Shown here: positions 23,504 through 35,500 of the stretch, piece after piece
How positions within the stretch are numbered: the stretch's first letter is position 1
Layout of the letters: the number at the start of each line of letters is the position of its first letter
Assembly (NCBI GenBank): GCA_964019055.1
Contig: OZ025218.1
Coordinates: forward strand, 8,872,170-8,936,169
Reading direction: 5' to 3'
Length of the DNA stretch: 64,000 nt
DNA from: Anthopleura xanthogrammica
Taxonomy: Eukaryota > Cnidaria > Anthozoa > Actiniaria > Actiniidae
Notes under the pieces: generated by a model
The model's input: the letters and a program-made list of their open reading frames with translations, nothing else
The model's database searches: none
What the model was told of the DNA's origin: nothing
Position numbers and translations under genes: made by a program

Positions 23504-23914
23504 TTCTCCACGAAATCTTAGGAATATGTTTGGTAATGATGTTGACAGTTGGAGCCAACAAGTGGTTCTAAGTTTACACAAGAGCTGCCTCTTCTGATGC
23601 CTGATCTCTGGAATCAATTCGTTGATAGAATCAACCAAGAAATTCAAATAGAGGAGCCATGCATAAAAAGTTTTCGAATTCCCTCACAAAAACCTATGAA
23701 ATTTCCGGTTTGTCGTTTAGATGTTGTTCTGTGCAGACTCGAACGTTGTTAATATATGCAAAAATGTCAAAATTCTGGTAATTGTCTTATTATTACTTTT
23801 ATTCAAATGATATATTGTATAACTTTGTTGATAATTTACATATGAATGAGAAAATGAGACCCTTTGTGATCGAACACAGGGTGACCACTTTGTAAGAGCT
23901 TATAGAACAAGACC

Positions 23915-24385
23915 TTCCCTGCTAGGAGAGTCTCCCGTGTAGACGAATCCTGACATTTTCTCTGCCAGGATCACAGGTATTCCAAGCTGGGTTTCTGTGG
24001 TATCATATCAGACTTATAAGGCAATGTATGGCGATCCTTAGAAAAAAATTAAAATTCAATAAATCATACAAATAAATGTTCTAACTTATGTCTCGTGTTT
24101 TCCTTTGAGTCTCTGTGAAGTTTCAGGTCATTTACAGTTTAGTACGAGGGATACTCCACCACGATACTCGCTCAATATTGATGTAAATGACCTGAAACTT
24201 CACAGCGACTCAAAGGAAAACACGAGACATAAGTTAGAACATTTATTTGTATGATTTATTGAATTTTAATTTTTTTCTAAGGATCGCCATACATTGCCTT
24301 ATAAGTCTGATATGATTCCACAGAAACCCAGCTTGGGATACCTGTGCCAGGATTCGTCTATACGGGAGACTCTGCTAGCAGGGAA
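23915..24385. mobile_element. Foldback element, ~220-bp arms, 9-bp target duplication
   Basis: Starts TTCCCTGCTAG and ends CTAGCAGGGAA; arms are nearly identical inverted copies through CAAGCTGGGTTTCTGTGG, TTATAAGGCAATGTATGG, GTGTTTTCCTTTGAGTC and CAGGTCATTTACA, leaving a loop of only ~40 bp. Flanks AACAAGACC (23906-23914) and AACAAAACC (24386-24394) are a 9-bp duplication with one mismatch. Sits between the divergently transcribed TRPA and GPx genes. Confidence 0.82.
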
Positions 24386-24589
24386 AACAAAACCTAGCCG
24401 CTTTAACTCTTTCACCCCCCAAATAAAATAGTATAAAATGGTTTTATTTTTGGAGCTGGGTTTATCGTTCTTTATGTCTGTTTCTGCCGTTTGTTTGATT
24501 TTTAAAGTGACAATTTAACTAAAAGCATCTCTCTCATAGATATATATCAGATTGCAAAAGGGAAGGAAGTGCGCGCGTCTGAGTGCACT

Positions 24590-25215
24590 TGGACATCTTC
24601 GAGAACGAGAACGAGAACGAGAAGGATAAAAGAAAGAAGAATAACCTGCAGAACTAAGACTGAAGAAGAAGAACAATAAGAAAACAAAGAAGATCAAAGA
24701 TAAGAAGAAGAAGAAAAAGAAGAAGAAGAAGAAAAAGAAGAAGAAGAAGAAGAAGAAGAAGAAGAAGAAGAAGAAGAAGAAGGTCAGCGAGAATAATAAT
24801 AATAATTGAAGATTGAAGATTGAAGAAGAAGAAGAAATAGAAGGTCAGCGAGAATAATAATGATAATAATAATAATAAAAAAATAATAATAAAAAAAAAG
24901 GGGGGGGGGGGGATAAAAGAAAGAAAAAGAAAAAGTCAAGCAGCATTGTAACAATAGGTTAAAGGTTTCGGTTAGGTTTTGAAATGTCAGTTTGAAGTCT
25001 TAGGTCTTGGGAAAAGACCCGACTAGTAATTTTACCAGGGAAAAATCATATTATGTAAAAAAAAAATTTTTCTGAGGTTAAAATAAAATAATAATAATAA
25101 TAATAATTGAAGATTGAAGATTGAAGAAGAAGAAGAAATAGAAGGTCAGCGAGAATAATAATAATAATTGAAGATTGAAGATTGAAGAAGAAGAAGAAGA
25201 AGACTGACTACCGAA
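24590..25215. repeat. Polypurine tracts: (AAG)n, (AAT)n, poly(G)
   Basis: GAGAAC repeats at 24600, long AAG runs to 24780, AAT runs, a 13-G run at about 24900, and three copies of a unit with TTGAAGATTGAAGATTGAAG near 24805, 25110 and 25167. Lies 0.5-1.1 kb upstream of the GPx start codon. ORFs here are repeat artefacts. Confidence 0.9.
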
Positions 25216-25720
25216 GAAGAAGACGACAGCGACAACTGAGCAACAACATCACCAACAAAAATAAGAAGAAAAGCAAGAGGAACAAGAAGAACTAAAAGGA
25301 CAAGAAAACAAAGGAAGAAAACGCAAATGATCACACGAATTTTAATCTCTTGCTCCTAGCTCTAGCGCTTCGAGTGACTAAGTCCTAGTTTTGAGGTAAT
25401 TTCTTACATCACTTTCGAGAAACTTTTTCAATCAAGGCACCTGCTAAGATGTCGAGTGGGCAGTTAGAATATGATGGTTTGATTGAAACGACTGTCCGGA
25501 TATGAATCGAAAGTCTAGTGACTTGTCGGAAAGCAACCATTTGGTTGGTCAACTATCCTGGTGCCATTCTTAGAAAAAAGTACCTGTAAGAAGAAACTCC
25601 TCATCCGTCAAAGTTAGTGGCGTGTGAGATAGATGACACAAAGCGGCCCAACGAAGCAGACTTCGTACCTGGTTTTGAAGTCATATTAAGGTCTGTGGTG
25701 GACAGTACTAGTGCGACGAG

Positions 25721-27333
25721 ATGGGAGCACTAGTTGTTCCTGTCTCCCCAATTTTTGCTATTTTGTGTGCACTTTTTGCAACCAGTGCAGGATACTTTGA
25801 GAAAGCTTACTCAGATTGTAAGTCAATTAACCCAGTAGCAGGATCATTCCATGATTTCAAAGCAACTTTTCTGAATGGCACTGAAGTAGAATTCAGCCAA
25901 TTTAAAGACAAAGTAGTTCTTGCAGTCAACGTTGCGACGTTTTGACGGTTCACAGAACACTATCGTGAAATGAATGTATTGAAAGACCGTTTCAGCAATG
26001 GGACTTGTGATTTTGAGATCCTTGCCTTTCCTTGCCATCAGTTTGGACGAGAAGAACCGGGGAAGAATGAATATGAGGTTTTGAACGGGTTGAAGTATGT
26101 TCGTCCAGGTTATGGCTATGTGCCAAACTTTCCTCTCTTCAATAAGAGTGACGTGAATGGAGTCAACGAAAGCAGTATTTATACCTTTCTCAAGGTAAGG
26201 CCATTTGCTGATATTGTCAAAGTGTTTAGCACAGTCACACCAAATTGCAAGAACGTGGTCATATTAAAAAAAATGACAAATAGAAATTATCTTTTATCAT
26301 CTTAGATTGATGAGAATATAATTCTATTACAAACTATCATAACTGAATATAACTGTTTTAGTATATACCAACACTAAGATGATCTCAAAAATGTCAGTCT
26401 ATACCTTCAAAACAGTGAAATAACTACACCTGTTTTGCAAAAAATAATTCATTCCTATCTGTTACTTTTTTTTATATGACAACCTTGAAATGAGGTGTAT
26501 TTCCTTAGCTCACAAAAAGTAAATGAATTAACAAACATAGGAATGCTAATAGTAAATATTCTAATTAACACAAGAAGAAAAATTAATGTTTCCCTGCCAA
26601 CACAAGTTCTAGTTTCAATTTTTCATGCATTTTTGTCAACATCTTTTTTAAAGACGTTTCCAGACCCATCATGCTACCAGTATAGGACACCTGATAGTTA
26701 AGAACAAGTAAATCATGATAGTGAACATCAATGACACTGGTTTTGATTGACGTCCTACACGATTCGATTTTGACTGTCTTCAGGAACCCGCTGTATTATT
26801 ATTATTATTTTGTTTCATTCAGTTGAATTTTAGCTTAGTGGTTGATCAGATCGGATCGGATGACGTCAGGTGAAAACGGTCTGGAAGACGTCAATCAAAG
26901 TTTTTCCATGACTGTCGAAAAACACAAAGTTTTCAAGGGCACCTTCCAATCGAATGTTATGGAAACGCCTTGATTGATGTCCATGCACCAACACCTACTT
27001 TGTCGCGATTTCGCGCGTGATTAGGGGAGTGCTATTAACTAAGTTTTTGAACCTGATTTGCCATATCTTTGCTTTAAACAGAATCGATGTCCCGCACCAG
27101 CTAGCTTCATAACAGACGACACATCTCTCACCTTCTGGTCACCAATTCGCAACAACGACATTAGCTGGAATTTTGAGAAAATTTTGATCAATCATCAAGG
27201 CCAGCCATTCCGTCGTTACTCATCGCCTACGACTCCTATGGAGCTGCAAGCTGATGTACAAAACTTGATGTTTGCTTGTAGACAGGCATTGACAGGCGAT
27301 ACTCGACCCCAAGATCAAAGTTACTGGTACTAA
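25721..27333 (+). CDS. Secreted selenocysteine glutathione peroxidase (GPx3-like)
   Basis: Reduces hydroperoxides with glutathione or other thiols. Coding exons 25721-26194 and 27082-27333 (phase 0, GT-AG) give 241 residues including Sec75, encoded by in-frame TGA at 25943-25945. The ATG is followed by a hydrophobic signal peptide (VSPIFAILCALFATSAG), so extracellular, as in GPx3. Family marks in order: VNVATF-U (usual VASY-U), FPCHQFGREEPGKNE with the catalytic Gln, and SWNFEK with the catalytic Trp and Asn. An oddity is Arg after Sec, where Gly is usual. The length and the conserved coding after TGA show this is recoding and not a nonsense mutation. I could not identify the SECIS element that the 3'UTR must contain. 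A MITE begins directly after the stop codon. Divergent from TRPA, convergent with DNAAF1. Confidence 0.92.
25943..25945 (+). other. In-frame UGA selenocysteine codon
   Basis: Reads ACG-TTT-TGA-CGG. It lies exactly at the catalytic position of the GPx family and the same exon stays open and conserved for 83 further codons. Confidence 0.92.
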
Positions 27334-27470
27334 TAGACCCCTTGCAGCACGTCGAAATGCATCACAAATTAGAGGACAAAACAATAGGTTTCCAATTCTC
27401 AGGAGATTGAAATTCTTTTGTTTTGTCCTCCAAATTCAGCAGCTTTGACGTCACGTGAAAGGAGTCTCTA
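27334..27470. mobile_element. MITE family F3, copy directly after the GPx stop codon
   Basis: Palindromic element with ends AGACCCCTT and AAGGAGTCT, inner arms GAGGACAAAACAATAGG and TTTTGTTTTGTCCTCC around CTCAGGAGATTG. Other members: 40036-40168 (Rab20-like intron), 52598-52722 (GULO intron), and a tandem pair 58820-59046. Its first base follows the TAA, so the 3'UTR begins with a long RNA hairpin. Confidence 0.85.
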
Positions 27471-27715
27471 CAACATTCTTTGACATAAAGGATACGCAAT
27501 AGTGTAGGTTATTTAGGGACAAAAGCATGCACTAGGCATGTAGCTTGAGAATGACATGCGACAAAAGTACACAAACAGTATTTGTAGCAATCCATGCCCA
27601 GTAAAAGGTGATACCAAATTTAGTGTAATTGGGCTTAAATAGCTACAGGTAGCCCAAATCTCGTAAGATTAGCTTCGCATCAATGTTAATGTACAAGCAG
27701 TAAGAAGACAAAGAC

Positions 27716-27966
27716 GTGGCAGCCATGCTGGTGGTACTAACAAAAGCTGATGCAAATACCACCAACATGGCCGCCATAACCAAGCCTCTTTTAGATTTAC
27801 TATGGAGATTTGCTATATCTGTGAAAAATTATGCATGTTAATCACAAAATTCCTCGTTCTAAGTTATCCCCCCAAAAACCCGCCATGTTGGATGAAGTGA
27901 CAAAACAAAGTAACGATAGGCGTTTTTTTTTGTTTGGTTAAATCAAACCAACATGGCGGCAATAAT
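27716..27966. repeat. Two palindromes of the CCAACATGGC family
   Basis: 27716-27786 pairs CAGCCATGCTGGTGGTA with TACCACCAACATGGCCG; 27884-27966 pairs CGCCATGTTGG with CCAACATGGCGGC. Presumably in the GPx 3' region. Sequence 27970-28870 shows no other feature. Confidence 0.65.
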
Positions 27967-28874
27967 GACGTCACTGAAAGCTATATAGAGATTGGCGGTC
28001 TGATTGGCTGAACAAGTACGCAGTTCACCCAATCGGAAAGCTGGAGAGCAAGGTAATAAAATAAGCATATAAATCATATAAACATAAAGACCCACTGTAT
28101 ACGCCCGGGACCCATAACGTTATCTCTAATAAATATTTACTCTCCAACCTGTATGTATGACGAGCTGATCATAAACCGGTTTTTCCAGTTGGTTAGGTTC
28201 TGATATGTGATCCAGGTCAAACTTGGTCTTCAATACATTCAACCAAGTTTGACAAAGGGTCATTAGGCAGGTTGAGATTGAAATTTGTTAGATGTGTCGT
28301 TATGGTTAGCGGAGTGGATCTTATATATTGCCTTTAATATTCAATAAAAATTATCGAAAAAATGAGTTCATAACATTTCTTTCATCATTACGTTGAAGTG
28401 CAATCCATGTAACCTGCCTTGCAGACTCGATTTTTTTACGTTCAAAAATTTCGCAAAAAAAAATAGAGAAAGCAGGCTAAGATGCACGAAGTTTGATGTC
28501 TCGTTTGTAAACTAGCATTTCGACGGCCGTTAATCAAAATATTGGGCTCGTGTAAATCCCACAAAGCTAGAAAATAGTGAACTTTTATTGGTCTAGAAAA
28601 ACATGCCTCGTATTTATGAACAAACTTTGCAATAGAGGGTTATAAGATTTAAGGGATGGGCTCAAACTCGTTTTCAGTATATTGATTAACGGTTGACGAA
28701 AATGCTAGTATGCAAACGAGACATTATTTAAGCTTGGCAGATCGCACTTCAATTCAACGACCATAATAATAAACTTAATAAGCTATAAAGGTAGTAAGTA
28801 ATACATTTCTTGAAATTATATCGAATGGGACAGTATTCGCAATATCTCTTAGTATGTCAAATTCTGACTGACTG

Positions 28875-29200
28875 TCAATGAGAGGAGCTCTGTCACATCT
28901 CGAATATGGCTGAAGTCAGCGATCATGACACAGAATCATTAACAAGTAGGTCCCAAGTGCCCTCGCTGAGGATCCGCCTAATCCTGATTAATTTGCAGGA
29001 GCATCAACGATGGCACCGAGGATCAATGAGAGGAGCTCTGTCACATCTCGAATATGGCTGAAGTCAGCGATCATGACACACAGGCATTAGCAAACAGGTC
29101 CCTAGTACCTTCGGTAACGATCTGACAAATCCTGATTGATTTGCAAGAACATCAACGATGGCACCGAGGGTCAATGAGAGGAGCTCTGATCTTGAATGAC
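28875..29200. repeat. 148-bp tandem repeat, about 2.2 copies
   Basis: Unit starts TCAATGAGAGGAGCTCTG recur at 28875, 29023 and 29171. Full units also share GGCTGAAGTCAGCGATCATG and ATCAACGATGGCACCGAG. Function unknown; lies in or past the DNAAF1 3' end. Confidence 0.9.
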
Positions 29201-29321
29201 TTGGCTGAGTCATAAATAGTGCCGGCAGGACTCCAGTGCTATTTCTGACCAAAGAACAGCGATGGCACTGGGGGCGGTAAACAGTTTTAGCTTGTATGTA
29301 TATGTTATGTAAAATTTGCAA

Positions 29322-29539
29322 ATGGTCCCCTTCACAGTTTCCTGCGCCATTTTGAAAGGTTGCCGTGCCTCTGCATCGAAGCGAGACATGAGGTGATTTT
29401 GCAATGATAGAGACCTTTTTTAACACCTTGGACAATCATTCACATGTCTCTATCATTGCAAGGTCTCCTCGTGTCTCGCTTCGATGCAAAGGCACCGCTA
29501 CCTTTCAAGATCGCGCAGGGAACTGTGAAGGGGACTATT
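29322..29539. mobile_element. MITE family F1, full-length copy
   Basis: Best-preserved member: GTCCCCTTCACAGTTTCC at the left, inverse GAACTGTGAAGGGGAC at the right, arms pairing through CATCGAAGCGAGAC and TTGCAATGATAGAGAC. Ends 57 bp beyond the DNAAF1 stop codon, so it probably lies in that 3'UTR. Confidence 0.85.
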
Positions 29540-29595
29540 GGTATGGAAGTGCGGCGCAAACCTATTGAGAAAGCGGTAAATTCATCCTGCTTTCT

Positions 29596-32500
29596 TCAAT
29601 CTAACGAGTTCGTTTCCTTCTGAAAGGCTCTTTTTTCTTTCTCAATGTTCATTGGTTCCCGGTCTATCGTTGAGCCAACAGTTTCAGCAAGTTTTTGCAA
29701 GTCATCCCAAGTACAAGCATTCTTCTCATCGTTCACTAAGGTTTTGTTATCATGTTGGGTAGTTATTTTGATAGGTTCGTTGTTATCTATCTCTTGTATC
29801 AAAGGTCTTTTATTCTGTACCATAGGTTCATCGATTTCTTGTATTAAAGGCTGCAGAAAAATATGAACAATGAGCTACTAAGAATAGTCCTTGTTTCTTG
29901 TATTAACGATGAATCATAAACCTGATTGCAGTAACAAGATTCTTAAAGTAACAACTGAATAATTATTGGCCTAAGATCTTTTTACTAATTTGCGAGTTAA
30001 AAATAGCACGCTGTGGGGGCAGGAATGAACCCAAAAGTGATTCTCTTGAAAACACGCGCCACCTCGAAGAATGGTTTATACAAAAATAGCTTTGTTTTTA
30101 AGAGGAATAATTATAGCTGTCTAGTCATTTACCTTCCTTGAAGTTGTGTTGGCGTTAAACGATTCAATAAACAATGGATCATTAACGTCTACGTCTTCGA
30201 GAGTTGGGAGATCCTGTCGAGAAAATAACGCCTGTCATTGAAGAAGACACTAGTCTCCTACGCAGCCACTGTTAGGGTAATCTCTACTTTCTAGAGGGGA
30301 TATAGAAAGTAGAGATGACCCTAACAGCGGCTGATCGAGTAGGAGACTAAGAAGACACAAGATTTTTGGATAATAAAGTAAGGCTATATATTGGAGTGTG
30401 GGCGCGGGCGCTGGTAAAGTAACTAAATAATAAATTAAAAATGATCCCCTTTTCAAACACCAGGGGCGTATCTAGGGGGGTCCTAGGGTGCCTGTAACCT
30501 CGCCCCCAGCCCTTTGTAGAAAAGGAGTAATAAATAATAAAACATTCTGGCTGTAGCGAGGAAAAAAAAAAATTTGATATTATGATGTCTAGAAGCGTAT
30601 CCTGGACAGTCTAACTAGAAATAACTAGTTGAGTGCCCATGAAAAATTCCATTTTTTTTTGCTGTGTGGTTTAGCGTTTCGGAGGGGACAAACAAAATGA
30701 CGGCTTTTCAGATTTGTGCATTCCTTTTGGAAAATCCTGGATACGCCCCTGAACACGCTTATTAGAACATCTTGCAACTAACATTTTTATGTAATGAGTA
30801 GGGTGTGGGTGAATATATATCATATTAGTAAAATTCTACTACTATACTATTGCAAATCGTGCATTCTGATTGGCTAACGTACTCACTATCTATCAGCCGA
30901 TAGATAGTGGGTAGAGAAAGCCGGACTTGTTTTGAAAAAATGGCGGCTTTTCCTTCGCGCTTTTGTGAAGTTTAGTTTAGTTTAGTATAGTATAGTTTAG
31001 TTGAGATTTTTACTAAAACAATTAGAAGACTCACTCTCGATTTCTATCGGCTTTGATAGTTGACTCGGGGCCGGAGCCCCTCGTCAACTATCAGCCGATA
31101 GAAATCTCGAGTTCGTCTTCTAATTGTTAATTATATATAGCTCATAGACTTATCTACCTCATTGTTAATGTCTCTTGCAGCCATCGGCGCCTGTCTTGCC
31201 TGTTTATTGTTTTCACTCAAATGAATTGTCTCTATATCGTCTGCACAAGAAAAAATAAGACTAATAAGGGAATCGTTCTTGATAGAGGCTATGAGCCATC
31301 ACGTGACACACCACCATCATCAATGCCACACTTACCCCACCTCTATTCACCTTCGCCATCACCACTCCTCCATCTAAATACACTATCACAACTACCCCAC
31401 TTGCCCACCCACCACTCTTTACCAACATCCTCACTACTACCCCACCTATTCACCCACCACGCTTCACCAACATCCTCACTACTACCCCACCTACTCACCC
31501 ACCACGCTTCACCAACAGCACTGACACGGTCACGGCAAGGCACGGTGGGTGCCGTAAATTTTTTTCGTAGTCATATGAAAACTGCTCTAAATCTTCACAC
31601 CTAGCCACACACCACTGTATACCACCAAAGGTGCAAAACCATTCGTGTAGCAACACGAACCCTCATAGTTTTATAGAAACAATCCACCTACCATTGATTT
31701 CAGTGATCAGGACTCTATCTGATGGTGTATCTTTAGCTGGTTCACTAACATCTAAAGAAAAGCGGAAGACGAGTTTTAGTTTAAATTACCTCGTGAATGA
31801 ATTGAAGATAACAAAAATACCACAACAGATTGCAATGATTCAGCCGATTTTTTCTCGATCTGTAAAGGTGTGGAAATACAAGCACTGTTCAAAAAAATCG
31901 TGCACCTTGTCGCGCAACATTGTTGTGTTGCAACTTGAGTGAATGTGGCTCGTATTACCACCCTGTGCAACAACAAAATTTTGTTGTGTGACTTGGTTGC
32001 AGAAGCAGAAGCTCTTTTCTGCAAATATGAAAATATACTGTGCTCAGCAATGTTGCGCAACAATGGGCTGACTGGACAAGTGATTGGACAAGTAGCATTC
32101 GACTAAAGTAAAGAGCCAGAAAACATGCTTATATATACAGTATACCTCTTAACATATCGGTAATCAAAGAACCATGTGATTGTCCCTGACGAGTTGGGCC
32201 ACCACTAAAGATACCAGTGCTGTTGTTTCTAGGCCCAATGGTAATAGTCTCCATGTCCTCCTCGTGACGTTTAGCCGCCTCATACGGAGCATGCGCAGAG
32301 GGCTTCTCGTCTGGTAAACTGATAGGCTGATCCATGTGGGATGTGGATAGTTCTGAAGAATCGTTATTTTCAGTGTCTGATTCATCATCCTCTGTGTCAC
32401 TATCAGAAACCTCCATTAGATCCTAAGAGAGAAACATCAAACGGTGTTTTTAAATCACATCTTTTGATATATAATCCAGAAGGTGCCAAAGAAAGTTGTA

Positions 32501-35500
32501 GAAGAGGTACTGCAATGCCTTCAATCTCATTTGCACGGGAAGTAAGTTCAAAGTTCATCGTTGATTTCCAAAGTATGACTAAACATTGGAACTTCCAAAC
32601 GAACAGCGGAATCTACCATCTAAAATATGTGAAACACGCTGTATATGATACCTGACTTTACCTCATTCTCATTGTCTTTCTCAGTTGCATCTTGCTTTTC
32701 TTGTTTTCTTCTTTCAGCTTCTTCACGTATTTTAGATAAATCTAAAACCAGAACAAATAAAATCAAGAAATGCGGTTGGTCAGCCAAGGGTCTAGTCTGC
32801 GCGCAGCCCGACTTTAAAGAGTGATTTAGCATCAGGACGAGAACGTCAAAAACGACGGCACGAGTACATTTTTTCATGCGCGCCGTCTTCAACGACGTTG
32901 ACGTCCACACGACGTCATTTGCAGCATTTTCACGTCCTGTGGAGAACGTCAACCAATTTGAAGACGTTGCGGACACACACAGACACACACAAAAACCACA
33001 CACACAAAATGTACTTGCGCCGTCGCTTTGACGTTCGCTTCCTGATGCTAAATCACTCTTAACTCTGAATAAGACGGATAATACTGTCTTAACCACAGTT
33101 AAAGTCGGGCTGCACGCAGGCTACACATGGTCATGCAAGTAAAAGAACTAGATACAATACAAGCCCACACAAGACTGGATGCCCACACAACAATACAAGC
33201 CCACACAAGACTGGATAAACACTAGACTTACGATTTACACTTTCCATGATTTTTTGGCGTTCTCTATTTATCCATCTTTCTCTTTCTAAACGTTCAGCTT
33301 CAACTCCACCCTCAGACCTGTTAAAAATTGCATCAATGTTAGTAAGCATGATCCCTTTACTTCCTTTTCCAGGAAGAAACACAAATGTGTTAAATAATGG
33401 CTAGGAGGTGGTATGTAAGTAATCACAATATGATTAAAATTTTTAACATGTAATATAGAGGCAAATCTGGAGATGAGTTTGGAAAGAAGAGGGGCTGTTG
33501 ATAAGGTTTAGCTTTCTCTACTTAAGGTAATGCAAAGCCATCAAGAAAGATGGTGTTTGAAAATACTTCTGGCTCAAAATCGCTGATCAAATAGAAAGCA
33601 TGATCGCCAAACTTCAGTGGCAAATTGTGGCTGTAAATCAGATGATGGCTTTTTGCATGACCAGTACTCAGGCACTTACCATGCTTCTGCGCATGCTCGT
33701 TCCCGTGGAAACACAGGTCGGTCATCTAAATACCTGAGATTCTTCTACAAAAGGAATAAACAAGAATTATATCTGACATACAGTAATAAGATACTACTTG
33801 TTTATAGAAAAGGAATAAACAAGAATTATATCTGACATAATAAGATACTACTTGAGATTCATAGGTCACCATGGTAACTATAATATTGTTCTACAAAAGG
33901 AATAAACAAGAATTATATCTGATATAATAAGGTACTACTTGAGATTCATAGGTCACCATGGTAACTATAATATTGTTCTTACTATCTTCAGGATCATGTT
34001 CTTTCTGTAATTCTTAATCTTCTTTATTACTGGGTTGCCTATTAAGTTGAGCACATGCTAAAAGACAAACCAAAAACAAATTATATTAGATTTTCAATAA
34101 CAGTAATTACAGTTGTATGTATAATATTTATTTATTATTAATTTGTAATAAGGGGAGCAAGGAGTTGTTAATAGGTTTGCAGTAGCAGGTGATCCGGGGG
34201 GGGGGGGGGGGGGGATTTTGTAGTACAGTGGAACCTGGTTAATATGGCCACCAAAGGGTCAGGCCAAAGTGGCCTTATTAGCGGGGTGTCCGTATTAAGC
34301 AGGTAAGTGTTTTGTCGGGACCTACAAAACTGTCCGAAATAACCAAGTGGCTGTATTAAGCAGACTGTATTTGTCCATTGATGAATGAAAATAGCCATGT
34401 GGAACTGAAGACGATTCTAAGAAGGTGAATCGTTTTGCTCTTGCTCAACTTTTATGAGGCCATGACCAATGAGTGGCCACCTGGAACAATAACGAACCAC
34501 CTGCTATGCAGGCTATGCAAATAACAACAAGGCTATACTCACCAAGTTAGGCATTTCTGCAAACACATCAATGACATCAGGGTCATCAATCTTGTTATAG
34601 GAAAGGTCAACAACACTGTGGAAAAATAATCCATATATATTTCAATGCAGCCATTCTAATAATTTCTAATAATTTCTAATAATTATTATAAACAAGCACT
34701 ATAACTTGATCCACGTCCCTGGTAAAACACAATATCAGTACCCACTGATGCCCTGACCATTGACTGTTGCTTATTTGACGGCAGTTGGTCAACCATTTCA
34801 TAGTAGCTTATTGGTTGTTTGATGGCTTTTTTTTGGACATTAGTTGGCTAGTAAACTTCATTAGACAGCATGCCAACAGTCAGCCATTTGTCAGTCTCAA
34901 AACGGTAGACTATCAATAACGTAACAGTGAAATGTATACTTCTGGGAGTAATCAGGTGGGATGTTGACCAAAAAATGGCCAATAGTGCATCTGAGGAACT
35001 GTTTTTGCATTTTACCATCTTAGGGATGTACAGTAAGTAAGGGAGTGTCTCAAAAGTACCTCAAATTCTGGCAGTGAACAAGCTCCTTGATGTCTTCAGC
35101 AGTAGTTAACTTGTTGTGTGCTATTTGTAGAGTGTTGAGTTTAGGAAGAACACCTGGTACAACGTATTCAAAAGATAAGTTAAATTAAATGAGATTAAGT
35201 CCAGAAAATGAAATAAAAGTCACTCTTACCACCCCTCCCCTTTTCTGTTTTTACACTTACCAATATTTTCAATCTTTGGTATAATGTTATTACTAACATT
35301 CAATGTGTCCAAGATTTGTAATTTCTCAAGGTTCTCTAAGTTCTTAATCACATTTTGCTGTAGATACCTGTGTAAGTTAATGTTAATTAAAGAAAAAGTA
35401 AGATCGTTGAACAAAATAGTTAGGTTGAGGTCAGTCTGAGTTGTTATATTTGTAAACACCATGAACAGGAAACATGGTCATAGAGAAAAAAAAATGTACA

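Noticed and set aside
25721..25945. GPx as a pseudogene with a premature stop
   Set aside because: TGA lies at the catalytic Sec site and downstream residues are conserved, as expected of recoding.
27541..27615. Possible SECIS core (ATGAC ... AAA ... TGAT) after GPx
   Set aside because: The stem between ATGA and the AA loop does not pair convincingly by eye; needs a covariance-model search of the full 3'UTR.
27960..28015. Second possible SECIS (ATGACGTCACTGAA ... TGA)
   Set aside because: Helix II is not paired and the site overlaps a MITE end.
28875..29200. CRISPR-like array
   Set aside because: Contiguous tandem 148-bp units without spacers, in a eukaryotic genome.
31221..31604. 127-aa plus-strand ORF
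   Set aside because: Runs through a 45-bp minisatellite and lies antisense to a DNAAF1 exon; no similarity.
32620..33096. 158-aa minus ORF as a single exon
   Set aside because: Only the 32741-32662 part is DNAAF1 exon 10; the rest is a TIR element.
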